Source: Helochares maculicollis (Eukaryota > Arthropoda > Insecta > Coleoptera > Hydrophilidae). Taken from it: a stretch of 39,520 bases of DNA. Of this stretch, positions 10,802 to 20,929 are shown in pieces. The first letter of the stretch is position 1; every line of letters begins with the position of its first letter. Where the stretch lies: assembly GCA_033557835.1 (NCBI GenBank), contig JAWQRO010000412.1:1-39520 (forward strand), read 5' to 3'. The notes under the pieces were generated by a model. That model was not told where the DNA came from and did no database searches. It worked only from the letters and a program-made list of their open reading frames with translations. A program made the position numbers and the translations under genes.

Positions 10802-12678
10802 TTAGCGATTTCGATCCCCATGTTCAGCAATCTACCCGCACAAAACAATCAGTTCGGTGGAAGGGCCGTATTTGTATAGGAACAAAAATATTAATTGAGA
10901 AAGGAGAGATACGCCACGGCACGCCAAAGTGAGATATTAGGATTCTGGTGGCATTCCAGGGAGTCCGAACAGCATACCTACAAGTTAATTCTCAAGTGGC
11001 ATCAACTTGAACGAAAACTTTGAGAATTTTGCACTGGTCGTCGCTTCAGGTGAAACTATTCACTTTGGAATTTTCTAAAGACTCATCTACTTTCCGACTT
11101 GTTGAAAATGTACCAGAAAATTCGTGTTAAAAGAATAATAAGTTTTATAGAAACCGCAAGACTCCCCCGATTGATTGAATTCCAGGAAATTTAGTCAACA
11201 TCCGACTTAATTTTAATCACATTAATCTTTGAAACTATCCATAAATCTTGTTATCTCATTTATTATTTAAACTAAATAAAAGATCACGAGGAGCTAGAAT
11301 TTTAGCTTGCCCTTACAGATTGCTGCAGAATAGTGATTATGGATATTTGTGCACCATATTTCTTTGTGTAAGATTATAAATGGCTTATGATTATTTATCT
11401 TTTATGTATCTACGACTGACAATTTAAAAGGTATTTATGTAAACATTCGTGTATTGTCTTTTTCTAAATTATTAATATTGCATTATAATTAAATTTTTTA
11501 TATATATTTAATTTAATATTTTTACCATGTTGGTAGTAATAAAGTGTGTTTAATTATTCTTGGTATTGGAGGTAAGTTATGAAAAAAAGTCACTAACTTA
11601 ATTTCCATTATAATTTAGACTTTACTATTAAGTGTTTAGTTGTGAATTAATAAGCATGACCGAGTCTGGTAAAAGAAATAACAAAATTATTACAATTGAT
11701 GGTAAAAATTTCAAACAATCCTACTTTGAAACATTTTTCTTTAAAACTTGACAGCAGCGGAAATTGATGAAACTACACTGGATGAAACAGTGCATCTACA
11801 AATGTGATAAAATGTTGAAAAAATAAACAATAACATAATTAGACGATTAGATATGCTAGGATACGGACCAATGTACTTGCACTATAATAATAACTAAACG
11901 CTTCTGTTTACAACTATTATTAAATTCTCTATTCCCCAATGCATCATGTAACACCATAAGTAAACCAAAAGATAAATGTTTACTCACAGTTTCTCCAATA
12001 CAACTACTTATATTACATTTGTGTTTCTGAAAACAAAAAAAAAACATTGCGGATGAGCTCTGCTTTACTTTAATTGTTTGACTTAGACTGAAAAATTTAG
12101 AAAATATTTAAATAATGAGTAGAGTATAACATAAAAGACAAAATAGTTTATATAGAGAGATATAGAGAATAGCAAAGAAAAGTTTTCTCCATATTGCAAA
12201 ATATTGAAGCAATATACAAAAGACGAAATAATAGAGACCATAATATATGTGAGAATTGGAAAATGATGTGATACGCCGTCGAATGAAACTCGAACAAATA
12301 ACCAAAGAAATGAGTCAGATTTGACAAGTGAAAATACAAAAGAACGCTGAACCAACATTGACCACTGATTGGAAGAACCACCAAAAGAACATTAATGAAG
12401 TTTTTCTAACAAAAATATAAGCTATGATCTTAGAATAAGAAATAAGACGATCTATCGAAAGAAAGAAGTACAGACAACTTAAGACTTTCACAAAGACAAA
12501 TAAAATAAATACAATTTTAATAAATATGGAACAGTCATAGCTACATATAAAGCAGAAAAGTAATTCAATCGTATATGAAGAAAAACATGAATATTAATGT
12601 ATGAAAAATACGTTCATAATAAAGAAAAAACATATTTTCAACGACAATAGAAATTTAGAAGAATCTAAAGAGTTTAAC
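10802..12678. other. non-coding, with scraps of possible decayed coding sequence
   Basis: No intact gene. Two patches look less random than the rest. At 11656-11751 a plus-strand ATG opens 31 codons (MTESGKRNNKIITIDGK...) before a TGA, and a frame-shifted continuation (EIDETTLDETVHLQM) follows at about 11760. At about 12170-12420 adjacent plus frames give charged, helix-like peptides such as DVIRRRMKLEQITKEMSQ broken by stops. I do not recognise either family. The minus-strand frames over 12083-12384 are T-rich shadows. Confidence 0.35.
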
Positions 12679-12753
12679 TCAATACATTGAAATACAACTA
12701 TTTTCTGCCCGCCTTCTTCGAGGTCTTCGCCGTTTTTGTTTTTGGGCTACCAT
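12679..12753 (-). CDS. tiny arginine-rich open frame, minus strand
   Basis: An ATG on the minus strand opens 24 codons beginning MVAQKQKRRRPRRRRAENS and ending in TGA; the frame is also open for nine codons upstream to a TAA. The eight-arginine cluster resembles a nuclear localisation or RNA-binding basic patch, and the DNA is GC-richer than its surroundings. It is too short to call a gene and could be the end of a lost exon or retroelement protein. An E-box CACGTG lies just upstream at about 12791. Confidence 0.15.
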   Translation of the reverse strand: MVAQKQKRRRPRRRRAENSCISMY

Positions 12754-14176
12754 TTCCACACAAATTTCGGCACTCTGTTGTTAGTTAGTCACGTGCCCTA
12801 CGTTATGGTTTCTTAGTTTGCCATTGATTTTCTGATTTGGTTTGTTATTATTTCTTGCTTTGGCCAGTAAATGCATCAAATGTTACTAACTTTTTTCTAT
12901 TTTTCTCATTCAGTTCGTGTAGTTTATTTTCCAATTATCTCTAATATGTTTTAGTTTTCCATATTTAATTTCTTATGGAGAGTTTGTGCCATTAAACAAA
13001 TATAGTGCATCGCAGTGAACTTATAACTTCAACTAGGTTTTTGAAGAAGGTCGCAATAAGTAAGAAAAACTGAAAGTCAACTGAAATGACAACCATTAAC
13101 AGCAAATACTTTTTACAAGTAAAGAAGCCACAAAGACTAAGTCTTTTTAATTAAAATCAACAGCAGTCAAATATGAGTACTCAATAATAAACTTCGATTT
13201 GAGATACAGGTGGTAAAAAGTTTTGTGTGTCACACAGAAACAAAAGAACAAATTGGGCATAAAATTGTTCATAACATTAATTGTGACAAGATAATTAAAC
13301 TGTTTTTGATATTTTATTTATATGAAGAAGGAACATTGAAAGCTGAAAAACGCTTGTAATTTAGGGATCGTAAAATTACTGAAAAGCAGCAATCTAGCAT
13401 TGCAGAAATAGGACAGTTAGTCTTTCAATTTCAAGGAAAACAGTTTGTGGTGGTTCAGGCATTGGTTTATTACCAGAAGCTTGTGATTTTGTAACGTCCG
13501 AAATGCCCAAGCACACCTAAAGCATGTATGCTTTAAACACAAAGAACAATTTGTTTTTAATAACTTTAAATTGAATATTCATAATTTCCCTAACATTGAC
13601 AATGTTAACAATTAGTTACCCTGCCATCAAGTAAGAATCAATGGAATAATACTTGACTATTTGGTGTCGATACATCTTTATATACATACCTGATTTAGTT
13701 TACGGTATATGAAGCAACCGTTAATTTGCTTCTTACAATACCTGCAGATCTGTTCATGTGTGTTTCGCTTCATTAAATGAAAATAGCAAAACAAAAATAT
13801 AAGTTATATGCTGATAAATTGTCACAATTTTCATTTCTCGCATAAAGTTAACTAACCATTATAGAAGGCAAGGTAATTTTAATTACCAAGACAATAAAGA
13901 TAAGGATGCATATTAAGTAATATCCGTGCGCTTGCATTTCCAACAAGTATTGCATTAAATTTTCTGATAGAGTAGTAACTGCAATGCGGCACTCATCCGT
14001 TGGCCTACAATAAAAAGAAGAAATTAAATCAATACTTTAAGATACCTCCTATCAAATTAATGATATTCAGTTTTTTAGTTTTACTATTGAAAATCATTAT
14101 AATCTTAGTTTTGTGTTTTTGTGCAGTTGTATTCTTCAACATTTTCTTGCACTATTTCTTGAAGTATATCTACTTG
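12754..14176. other. AT-rich non-coding DNA upstream of the PKA gene
   Basis: No gene seen. A 43-codon plus frame around 13366-13494 and a 64-codon hydrophobic frame at 14000-14194 have no recognisable features. The stretch should hold the promoter or an upstream intron of the PKA gene, but no convincing TATA box was found. Confidence 0.4.
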
Positions 14177-14194
14177 TTCCCGTTTTGCAAATAG
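14177..14194 (+). other. candidate 3' splice site immediately before the PKA ORF
   Basis: A pyrimidine-rich run (TTCCCGTTTTGCAAATAG) ends in AG at 14193-14194, three bases before the ATG of the PKA RII frame. If used, the gene has at least one upstream intron and the present ORF is its coding (perhaps only coding) exon. A second AG after TTTTGTGTTTTTGTGCAG lies at 14125-14126. Neither can be chosen without transcript data. Confidence 0.3.
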
Positions 14195-14197
14195 CAA

Positions 14198-15346
14198 ATG
14201 GAATACTGGCCCATTGTAGGGAGAAGGAGTCCCATTAAAGTTTCTTATGAGCTTCGGGATACCCTCTTAGAATTCACCGTGAGCTGCTTACTCAATCAGC
14301 CTCCTAACGTTATTCCCTACGCAAGAGACTATTTCAATGAGCTAGAGACGAAGAAAGTGACAATTGAATACGATCTAGCAATAGAAGAAGAATCGAAAGC
14401 AAAGCTTACAGATGAGACTCCTCCAGACTTTTCGAGAGGAAGAAGCAGAGTCGTGTATTCAGAGCCTTACAACCCTGAGAAAGACACCGATGAAGACGAA
14501 GATATTGAAGTATATGAGAAAACTGAAGAGCAGAAAGAAATGCTTCTAGGGGTAATAGGCAAGTGTCTCCTGTTTAGATCTTTGGATTCGGATCAGATTA
14601 TGAGAGTTATAGATGTTATGTTTCCTAAGGAAGTCAAAGAAGATGATATAGTTATAAAACAGTTTGATGATGGTGACAATTTCTATATAATAGAGTTCGG
14701 TTACTATGACGTGTTAATTGCTGACAGACCAGACGGTGAGGCTAAGCATGTCTTTACTTATCAAAACGCGGGTAACTTTGGGGAGTTGGCTCTCATGTAC
14801 AATATGCCTAGAGCTGCTACCATTAAAGCTAAAACCGAGGGAAGACTTTGGGCTATGAATCGCAAAACTTTTCGAAAAATGGTCTTGAAGGCGGCATTCA
14901 AAAAGAGAAAAATGTATGAAGAACTAATTTCTAAAGTTCCTATACTTCAAGAGCTCACCCCTTACGAACGAATGACTTTAGCAGATGCGCTGCTTCCTCG
15001 AGAGTACCCTGCTGGATATGTTATTATTAATGAAGGTGACGCTGCTGATGGCATGTACTTCGTAGAAAGCGGAAGCGTTTCTTGTTACCTGACGCACGGA
15101 GAAACAACGTGTGAGCTTTCTCGTGTGGGCGAAGGAGGGTATTTTGGGGAGTTAGCTTTACTTACTCATAAGCCAAGAGCGGCTACTGTTGTGGCTGCAG
15201 AAGACGTGAAGGTGGCTTTCTTGGACAAAGATGCTTTCGAACGAATTCTTGGACCATGTATTGAAATTATGGAAAGAAATATAGATACTTACAAGGAACA
15301 GATGCTGCGAGTAAGTTCCGCAATTCAGCAAAAACGCTCATTTTAG
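14198..15346 (+). CDS. Pka-R2: cAMP-dependent protein kinase type II regulatory subunit, single-exon copy
   Basis: A 382-residue intact frame. It binds and inhibits the PKA catalytic subunit until cAMP releases it, and RII proteins dock on A-kinase anchoring proteins. Domains in order: RIIa dimerisation/docking domain at about residues 18-52 (QPP at 34-36, then YARDYFNEL); inhibitor/linker at about 78-94 followed by an acidic stretch; cyclic-nucleotide domain A with cassette FGELALMYNMPRAAT at 194-208; domain B with FGELALLTHKPRAAT at 316-330. Both cassettes keep the Glu and Arg that contact cAMP, with Ala rather than Thr after Arg, as expected for cAMP over cGMP. LWAMNRKTFRK and KRKMYEELISKVP are close to insect RII. 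The length is normal. The ATG at 14198 is chosen because TAG lies two codons upstream. The inhibitor motif reads SRGRSRVVYSE instead of canonical RRxSV, two residues longer; phosphorylation could be lost or shifted. No intron interrupts the frame, which suggests a retrocopy or an unusually intron-poor gene. Its base composition is less AT-rich than its flanks. The symbol is by family, not proven orthology. Confidence 0.95.
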   Translation: MEYWPIVGRRSPIKVSYELRDTLLEFTVSCLLNQPPNVIPYARDYFNELETKKVTIEYDLAIEEESKAKLTDETPPDFSRGRSRVVYSEPYNPEKDTDEDEDIEVYEKTEEQKEMLLGVIGKCLLFRSLDSDQIMRVIDVMFPKEVKEDDIVIKQFDDGDNFYIIEFGYYDVLIADRPDGEAKHVFTYQNAGNFGELALMYNMPRAATIKAKTEGRLWAMNRKTFRKMVLKAAFKKRKMYEELISKVPILQELTPYERMTLADALLPREYPAGYVIINEGDAADGMYFVESGSVSCYLTHGETTCELSRVGEGGYFGELALLTHKPRAATVVAAEDVKVAFLDKDAFERILGPCIEIMERNIDTYKEQMLRVSSAIQQKRSF

Positions 15347-15691
15347 GGAGTGTTTCATATTTTGCTATGGAGTAAAAGCTGCAAAGGCTCTTTATGTGTA
15401 TATTTATGTGAGAGTTTATGTATATTTATTTTAGATATAAGCTTATTTATTATTCTATCATTATTCTATTTATATATTTATTATATATTAAAAAAACATG
15501 TTATTTATTTGTATTATACCTGGGTTCAAAAAGAACAATTTACAATATTATTAATGAATATCATATGATATACAATGTTGATAGGTGGCGCTCCAGCTTT
15601 TTACCAAAGCTTTAACTAGCTATTTTTTAAGCTAAAGTGACAAGACAATAAGTTACAATTATTATTATCTTTACTAGTTGTCTGAAAATGA
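15347..15691 (+). other. presumed 3' UTR / downstream flank of the PKA gene
   Basis: Very AT-rich with T-rich chance frames. A variant polyadenylation signal, ATTAAA, occurs at 15487-15492; no canonical AATAAA was seen before the Penelope-like element. No long poly-A tract marks a retrocopy insertion here. Confidence 0.35.
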
Positions 15692-16525
15692 ACTACAGAA
15701 ATTCAGTTTTTCAAACATATACAAATTGCATTCCTAGACACATTATTAATACATGAAGACAATAATAAAATTACAACAAACTGGTACCAAAAACCAACAC
15801 GCAGCTGGAGATATATACATTTCGACTCAAACCACCCAATTTCACATAAGAAAAACGTCCTAGCAAACATAATCTCAAAATCGTTAAAGATAGCAGACAA
15901 AAAATTCAAAGAAGCATATATGAAAAAAATCGAAAAAGCCTTTTTAGAAAATAGCTACCCGTATAAATTAATAAAAAATACAACCTCCTATATAACCAAA
16001 AACAGCAACGATACCACAGAAGAAAAACCAAAAACCCTCAAGAATCCAAAATATGTTCCAATTCCCTTTATTAATCCAGGATCATACATACAGAAAAAGA
16101 AACTCGAAAAATTCAGCATAATACCTGCCTTCAGCAGAATAACTAAAAATCCATCTATATTAACCAACACAAAAAACAAAATCAACAAGAAGGATATTAA
16201 CAACGTAGTCTACAAAATTATTTGCAAGGAATACAATAAAAACTATATTGGAACTACGTCCCAACCACTCAAAAATAGAATAAACCAACATAACTCAGAC
16301 ACAAATATTAAACCGAACAGCACAGCTTTAGCAAAACACGCCAATGAACAAACACTACGAGAACACGAAAATTCTAGAAATTGAAAACAACACAAGAAAC
16401 GTCTTCTATTGGAAATCCTATACATAAAAACAGAAGAAAATGCCTCCAACAGCAAGAAAGACATTGCCGACCTACCCCCAGAATACGAAGCCATACTTAC
16501 TACGAAAAAACACAGAAGGCACTAA
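15692..16525 (+). mobile_element. Penelope-like element, 3' fragment with GIY-YIG endonuclease
   Basis: The plus strand encodes the end of a Penelope-like retroelement protein. From about 15692 one frame gives the distal reverse-transcriptase/thumb region (FLDTLLIHED, then TNWYQKPTRSWRYIHF and NHPISHKKNVLANI), which runs without a stop into the linker and the GIY-YIG endonuclease (VVYKIICKEYNKNYIGTT...LKNRINQH...LAKHANE). That frame stops at 16382-16384. The last section (RLLLEILYIKTEENAS...DIADLPPEYEAIL) is in another frame from about 16397 and ends in TAA at 16523-16525, so one frameshift breaks the copy. The element is 5'-truncated, lacking most of the RT palm and fingers, as is typical of these elements. 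A-rich codon use differs from the neighbouring PKA gene. It inserted about 350 bp beyond the PKA stop codon, in the same orientation. Confidence 0.88.
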
Positions 16526-16699
16526 AGTAACCAAAACAACTAATTGGTTACCAATAAATTAAATGTTTGTTTACAATTAGCATAATTTAAATAAAACTGT
16601 CACTTCTGACTATGCTTCTTGTAAATTGAAGCGAAACTGTAAATAATAATAGCAAATATCATATAAAGCTACTAAATAGCGTTTTATTCATAAACCTGA

Positions 16700-16703
<4 letters not shown>
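16526..16703 (+). other. likely 3' tail of the Penelope-like element
   Basis: Short non-coding run after the element's last stop, containing a small inverted motif (TTGGTTACCAA at about 16542-16553) and leading into a microsatellite. No target-site duplication could be identified. Confidence 0.35.

Positions 16704-16739
<36 letters not shown>
16704..16739. repeat. (AT)18 microsatellite
   Basis: Thirty-six bases of uninterrupted AT alternation, just downstream of the Penelope-like element. Confidence 0.95.
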
Positions 16740-16741
<2 letters not shown>

Positions 16742-17004
16742 TGAAGAATTATGACCTTAAGCTCCTACAAGTATTTTGAAATTGAGCTTAACTAGTTTGT
16801 AATCTCAAAAGATTTTTAATATCAATGCAATATCACAAAGAAATTACTGCGTTTTAGGTTTCTTCATAGAAATATTTATTTCTTAGATACCCTAAAGACA
16901 TCTTCTTGACAAATCCATTTCTGTTTATAAACTGTAAAGGTAATATTTTGACCAAGTTTTGATAATATAAGTCTCATTCATTATACTTTGAAATTATTTT
17001 TTAA

Positions 17005-17162
17005 CGATGAAGTGATTTTTTGCATTTAATACTGCACTAAGCCAGTATTCAAGTCAACTGAATATTTTAAAATCATATTTCAGCGATAAAGTGATTTTTT
17101 GCATTTAATACTGCACAAAGCCAGTATTCAAGTCAACTGAATATTTTAAAATCTTATTTCAG
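17005..17162. repeat. 79-bp tandem duplication, two copies
   Basis: The units 17005-17083 and 17084-17162 are adjacent, both begin CGATrAAGTGATTTTTTGCA and both end TTTCAG. I see about three substitutions and no gaps between them, so the duplication is fairly recent. The unit has no coding features and resembles no element I know. Confidence 0.92.
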
Positions 17163-18588
17163 CGCCTCATTTGTTTGAAAAACTGTTTAAGTGAGCAGAT
17201 AGTTTTGGTCTTGCATGTTCCTAATGGTAAATCAAATCTATGATACTTGCATATCATGCATGTACCAAACTTTTTAATTGTATGTATACGGAAATGTAAA
17301 TGTGATGAATACTAAATATTTAAAATTATAAGCAACAAAGTATAGTATTTTCAAACAGGTCCTATGAGTTTCAAAACTCGTTTTCAGGATAACACTTTAA
17401 CTACCAGATTCCAATAGTAAAGTTTTATTACGTCAGGTTCTGTGAAATTTGAAAAGCTAATTTTCTCATTATATTTCTATTAGGCCATTGGTATTACTTT
17501 CTGACAGATCTATCTCATATGAAAACGAAAGATTTTAGCGGAGTTGCACTTTTTATTGGAAAACATAAATAAATGTTATAATAATATAATTTGTGGAATT
17601 CTCGATATATGCATATTTAGAGAATCGCCCATAGAACATTTTTCTTAACAATTTTCAGTACTTTTTTCGTTAACATCATTAATTGTAAGGTACGTTTTTA
17701 TTAAATTTTCTGTGTGACAATAACTGCTTACATATTTATTATTCGTTTGGGAAAGCCCACTAAACACATACTGCATAAAACATAAAAATAAAAAGGAAAT
17801 TGTAGGCGTACATAAACCAATAAATGAATAGATTAGTTTGGGGCCTTAAAAGGCCGTAAGCGTTCATAAATATTATACAACCTATTCGGAGTCCGTATAA
17901 AGCCATGTTGACATTTCTAACGAGTCAAGATTAAATATGTATCGCTTTGTGTTTCTGGTCACTTTGACCTTCTCTACCTGCTCCAAGAGACACAAGGGAT
18001 TCTCTCATATGTACTTGCACAATCGCAGCTCCTTAGTAAATAGCTGCCGTTTCATATCACAGTATTAAACTTTTTCTCATTTTCTACTTTATTGACTTCG
18101 CATATCCAAATACCAGCTGCAATATTCTTATAAAAAGTCAGCCCTCATTTGCCTACGTTTATATCCTTTTCTAAAAAGGCATTGTAAGAAAATTTGGAAA
18201 TTAATGCATCTAAAGCATATATTAATAAAACAGACATTCATTAACTAGTATTTTTATAAATGCATAAATCTAAATTTTAAATACGACTATGTAGATAGTT
18301 TGAAACGAAAACTCACTTTTTTAGTCAGGAGAATTAAAATGAGGTCTAGACATTAAACGTGTATAAGTTTAATAGAAACGATATCTTGGCAAGAGAAACT
18401 CGTTTTCCTTGTAACTTCAACTTCGCAACTCAAACAAACATAATTTATCCATTAAACTTGGGGTAAATTAAGTAAAAAGGAGATAATGTGATGCAGCAGA
18501 CCTGAAAACTCCCTAAAATTTAATTTGCGTAGGTTAAATAAGGCAGTAAATAAACATCTGTATTAAGCTGTTCGGGGTGCATGTAAAT
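17163..18588. other. AT-rich non-coding stretch, no gene seen
   Basis: No open frame or motif worth naming. A short hairpin, GGCCTT-AA-AAGGCC, lies at about 17843-17856. Confidence 0.5.
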
Positions 18589-18668
18589 AAAATTTAAATA
18601 AAGTTCCCGAGTAATTTGTTAGCACAAAGCAAGTGCTCGATTCCCGGGGAAAACTTTATTTAAATTTT
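18589..18668. repeat. 80-nt snap-back (inverted repeat) sequence
   Basis: The left arm AAAATTTAAATAAAGTT (18589-18605) is the exact reverse complement of the right arm AACTTTATTTAAATTTT (18652-18668). Inside them, CGAG/CTCG and AGCAC/GTGCT (18621-18625 with 18633-18637) can extend the fold, and both shoulders carry TTCCCG. The loop interior is GC-richer than the flanks. It could be a foldback/MITE remnant or a structured RNA; no coding potential. Confidence 0.7.
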
Positions 18669-18878
18669 CTAAAATCATATTAACGGGAGTAACTTCTTGA
18701 AAATGTCGCATTAGAAAATCCGACCACTCCTCGATCAGCATTTTTATTAGTTTTATCATTCCTGGCAAATGAATTTCTTTGAATCCTATACAAATAAAGT
18801 TAGTTCAGTTTCTTAGTAGCAGCTTGCTAGTCTTCTTAAATAATCGATCTTAACGACTTTGATTTGTACCAGATATAT
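18669..18878. other. short non-coding interval
   Basis: Nothing recognisable between the snap-back sequence and the hexamer repeat. Confidence 0.4.
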
Positions 18879-18950
18879 CTGGAGCTGAGGCCGAAGCTCA
18901 AGGGCTAGAGGCGGAAATGGGGATGGAACTAGAACCGTGAGCTTAAGCCC
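18879..18950. repeat. degenerate purine-rich hexamer repeat
   Basis: An imperfect six-base rhythm around GGAGCT/GAGGCC/GGGCTA runs for about 70 bases, a GC-rich island in AT-rich DNA. Read in one plus frame it gives an alternating acidic/small-residue peptide (SGAEAEAQGLEAEMGMELEP) before TGA. This is most simply a decayed microsatellite; a short exon is less likely. Confidence 0.5.
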
Positions 18951-20929
18951 AATATCTGCTGTTAAAATATAATGCATTTTATCTTCTCTGTTTTTTTTGC
19001 CACTATAAATAATTTGCTGCTGCTTAAATTAATTGAATTAGAAGCTACAAATAATATTGTCTTAGGCATACTTTTGTAAATAATAGTGTTGTGTCATCAT
19101 ACATAAATTTCAATAATAAAATAATAAATAATAATAAAACATCTATAAATTAAACGGATGAGGACTAATTGTTTGCATGCGATTTGAATGAAATGTGTAA
19201 AGAATTTAAATTAGTTATTTATTGTTTATTACAAGTATTAATACTCACTTCTGGTGGTTGTATTTATTTCATCGATTGTAACTAAATTCAGCATATACTA
19301 TATGTACAAATATAAAAATAAATATCACTTACAACAATTTTTGATACTATAATTAGTAGATTCTGTTTTGTAAATTTACACGTATTGCAAGAAATGAAAC
19401 AAAAATATTAGCAGATTTATATAATTACTTTATTTTATATATTAAAAACCATTATATGCATCATTTATCGTATACATAAATATATATGATATTTTTGGAT
19501 TATTAGTATGATTCGTAACCAATGCAAGAAAAACTCTCTCTCAGACAAAACGATGAGTTAAATTTTTTGACATATATTGCGACTTACGTAGTAGTTTTTT
19601 ACAACAACCTGGTAAAGGCGTAGCTTTATTCGTAAATTTAATATTACATTTGTGTCATTGTAAGTTCTGCAAAAATATGGTTGTAAAAATTTAAAAACTT
19701 TTACAAATATTTACACGCCTCAAATCGGGTTGTCTAAATATTATTATTGTGTAAGAAAAACATTTATTGTGCAAATATCGTCTCTCTCAGTATGATAAAT
19801 ATTGTATGTTTTCCGGGGTCCTCGGAAACAGATCTTGATGATAGAGATTTGAGTTTGAAGTTGGGGCCCTTGACTCTCTGTGTTTATTTCTGTAAGGAAA
19901 AATGAAATTTCTTCTAGCTGCTTAGCTCTGAAATTAAAGTACCTTATAGCTTGTACTAATTCTAATGTGTTTAAATGTAATTGGCAAAGTTGAAATTTTT
20001 TTAATTGAGAGCCTAACAGTAACATTTTTAGGAAAATAGAGTTGGGAGTCTTAATCTCATTTTATTGTTATTTTGTATTTTATACAATGGATTAACTGTT
20101 GCTGGAGAGTGTTTTATATGGAGTATCAGCCCTAGATCAGTGTAAACGTTTAATGATTTTCCTCAACTACAGAAGTTTCTAATTGTAAATACATCTGCTG
20201 AGGAAAACAACTTACACAAAATCTCCAGGAGAAAGTATATATAAGAATAGTTATAAGCTATGACCAAGTAGCAAGTCAACATTGTAGAGATTTCACAGTT
20301 TGTTTAAATTAAAATATCCACTGTATTAGGCAAATCAGAAGAAATGACCGACAAACTCATAGATCTATGCTTATTACAACTTAGCACACTATTAATAAAT
20401 ACGCTTAGATATTGTCAATGAAATATGTACACAGTAGTGTGAAATGAAAGCGAACTTTAATAACACCTAAATGATCTGCATATACTTCAATCGGCTTGAC
20501 ATCTCTGAGGACCATGGCACGAAAGCTTAGTTATACATAATACAAGTAGACAATTTGCAAAAGATCTTACTTAATCAACTTATACCTCTATAAAAGACAA
20601 ATTTGACCTGCTTCCCAATATCTACAGTGTTCTGCCTACCCTAAATTCAATATCAAGCAAAGCTTGACCTAGGAATTTAGAAAATAGATTTGCGACTGTG
20701 ACGTACAACGCAGTCAGTGGGCTTATAAACTAACTACATATTAAGAAAACAGCGAGATCTTATGGGCTGTAAATAAGCATAGCATAACATTTTTACCAAA
20801 CCGGCAGCCCACATATGAGTTAAGGTTAAATAGAATCTCCGATTTCTTGGATTTTATATGAGAAACGCATTATTGCAGCGCAGAATCGAGCCTTCGATTC
20901 TCATCTGATCAATGATCATATTTAATGGA
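18951..20929. other. AT-rich non-coding stretch
   Basis: No gene that I can support. A 93-codon minus-strand frame at 19744-20025 starts with ATG and is leucine-rich, but it has no recognisable domain and its length is within chance for this base composition. Confidence 0.45.

Noticed and set aside
12083..12384. Three overlapping minus-strand frames rich in Phe/Tyr/Leu
   Set aside because: They overlap each other in different frames over an A-rich plus strand and are shadows of base composition.
15988..16494. Minus-strand frames over the Penelope-like element
   Set aside because: Antisense shadows; the plus strand holds the RT tail and GIY-YIG domain.
19744..20025. 93-codon minus-strand frame with an ATG
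   Set aside because: No recognisable domain; length is within what random AT-rich DNA of this size produces.
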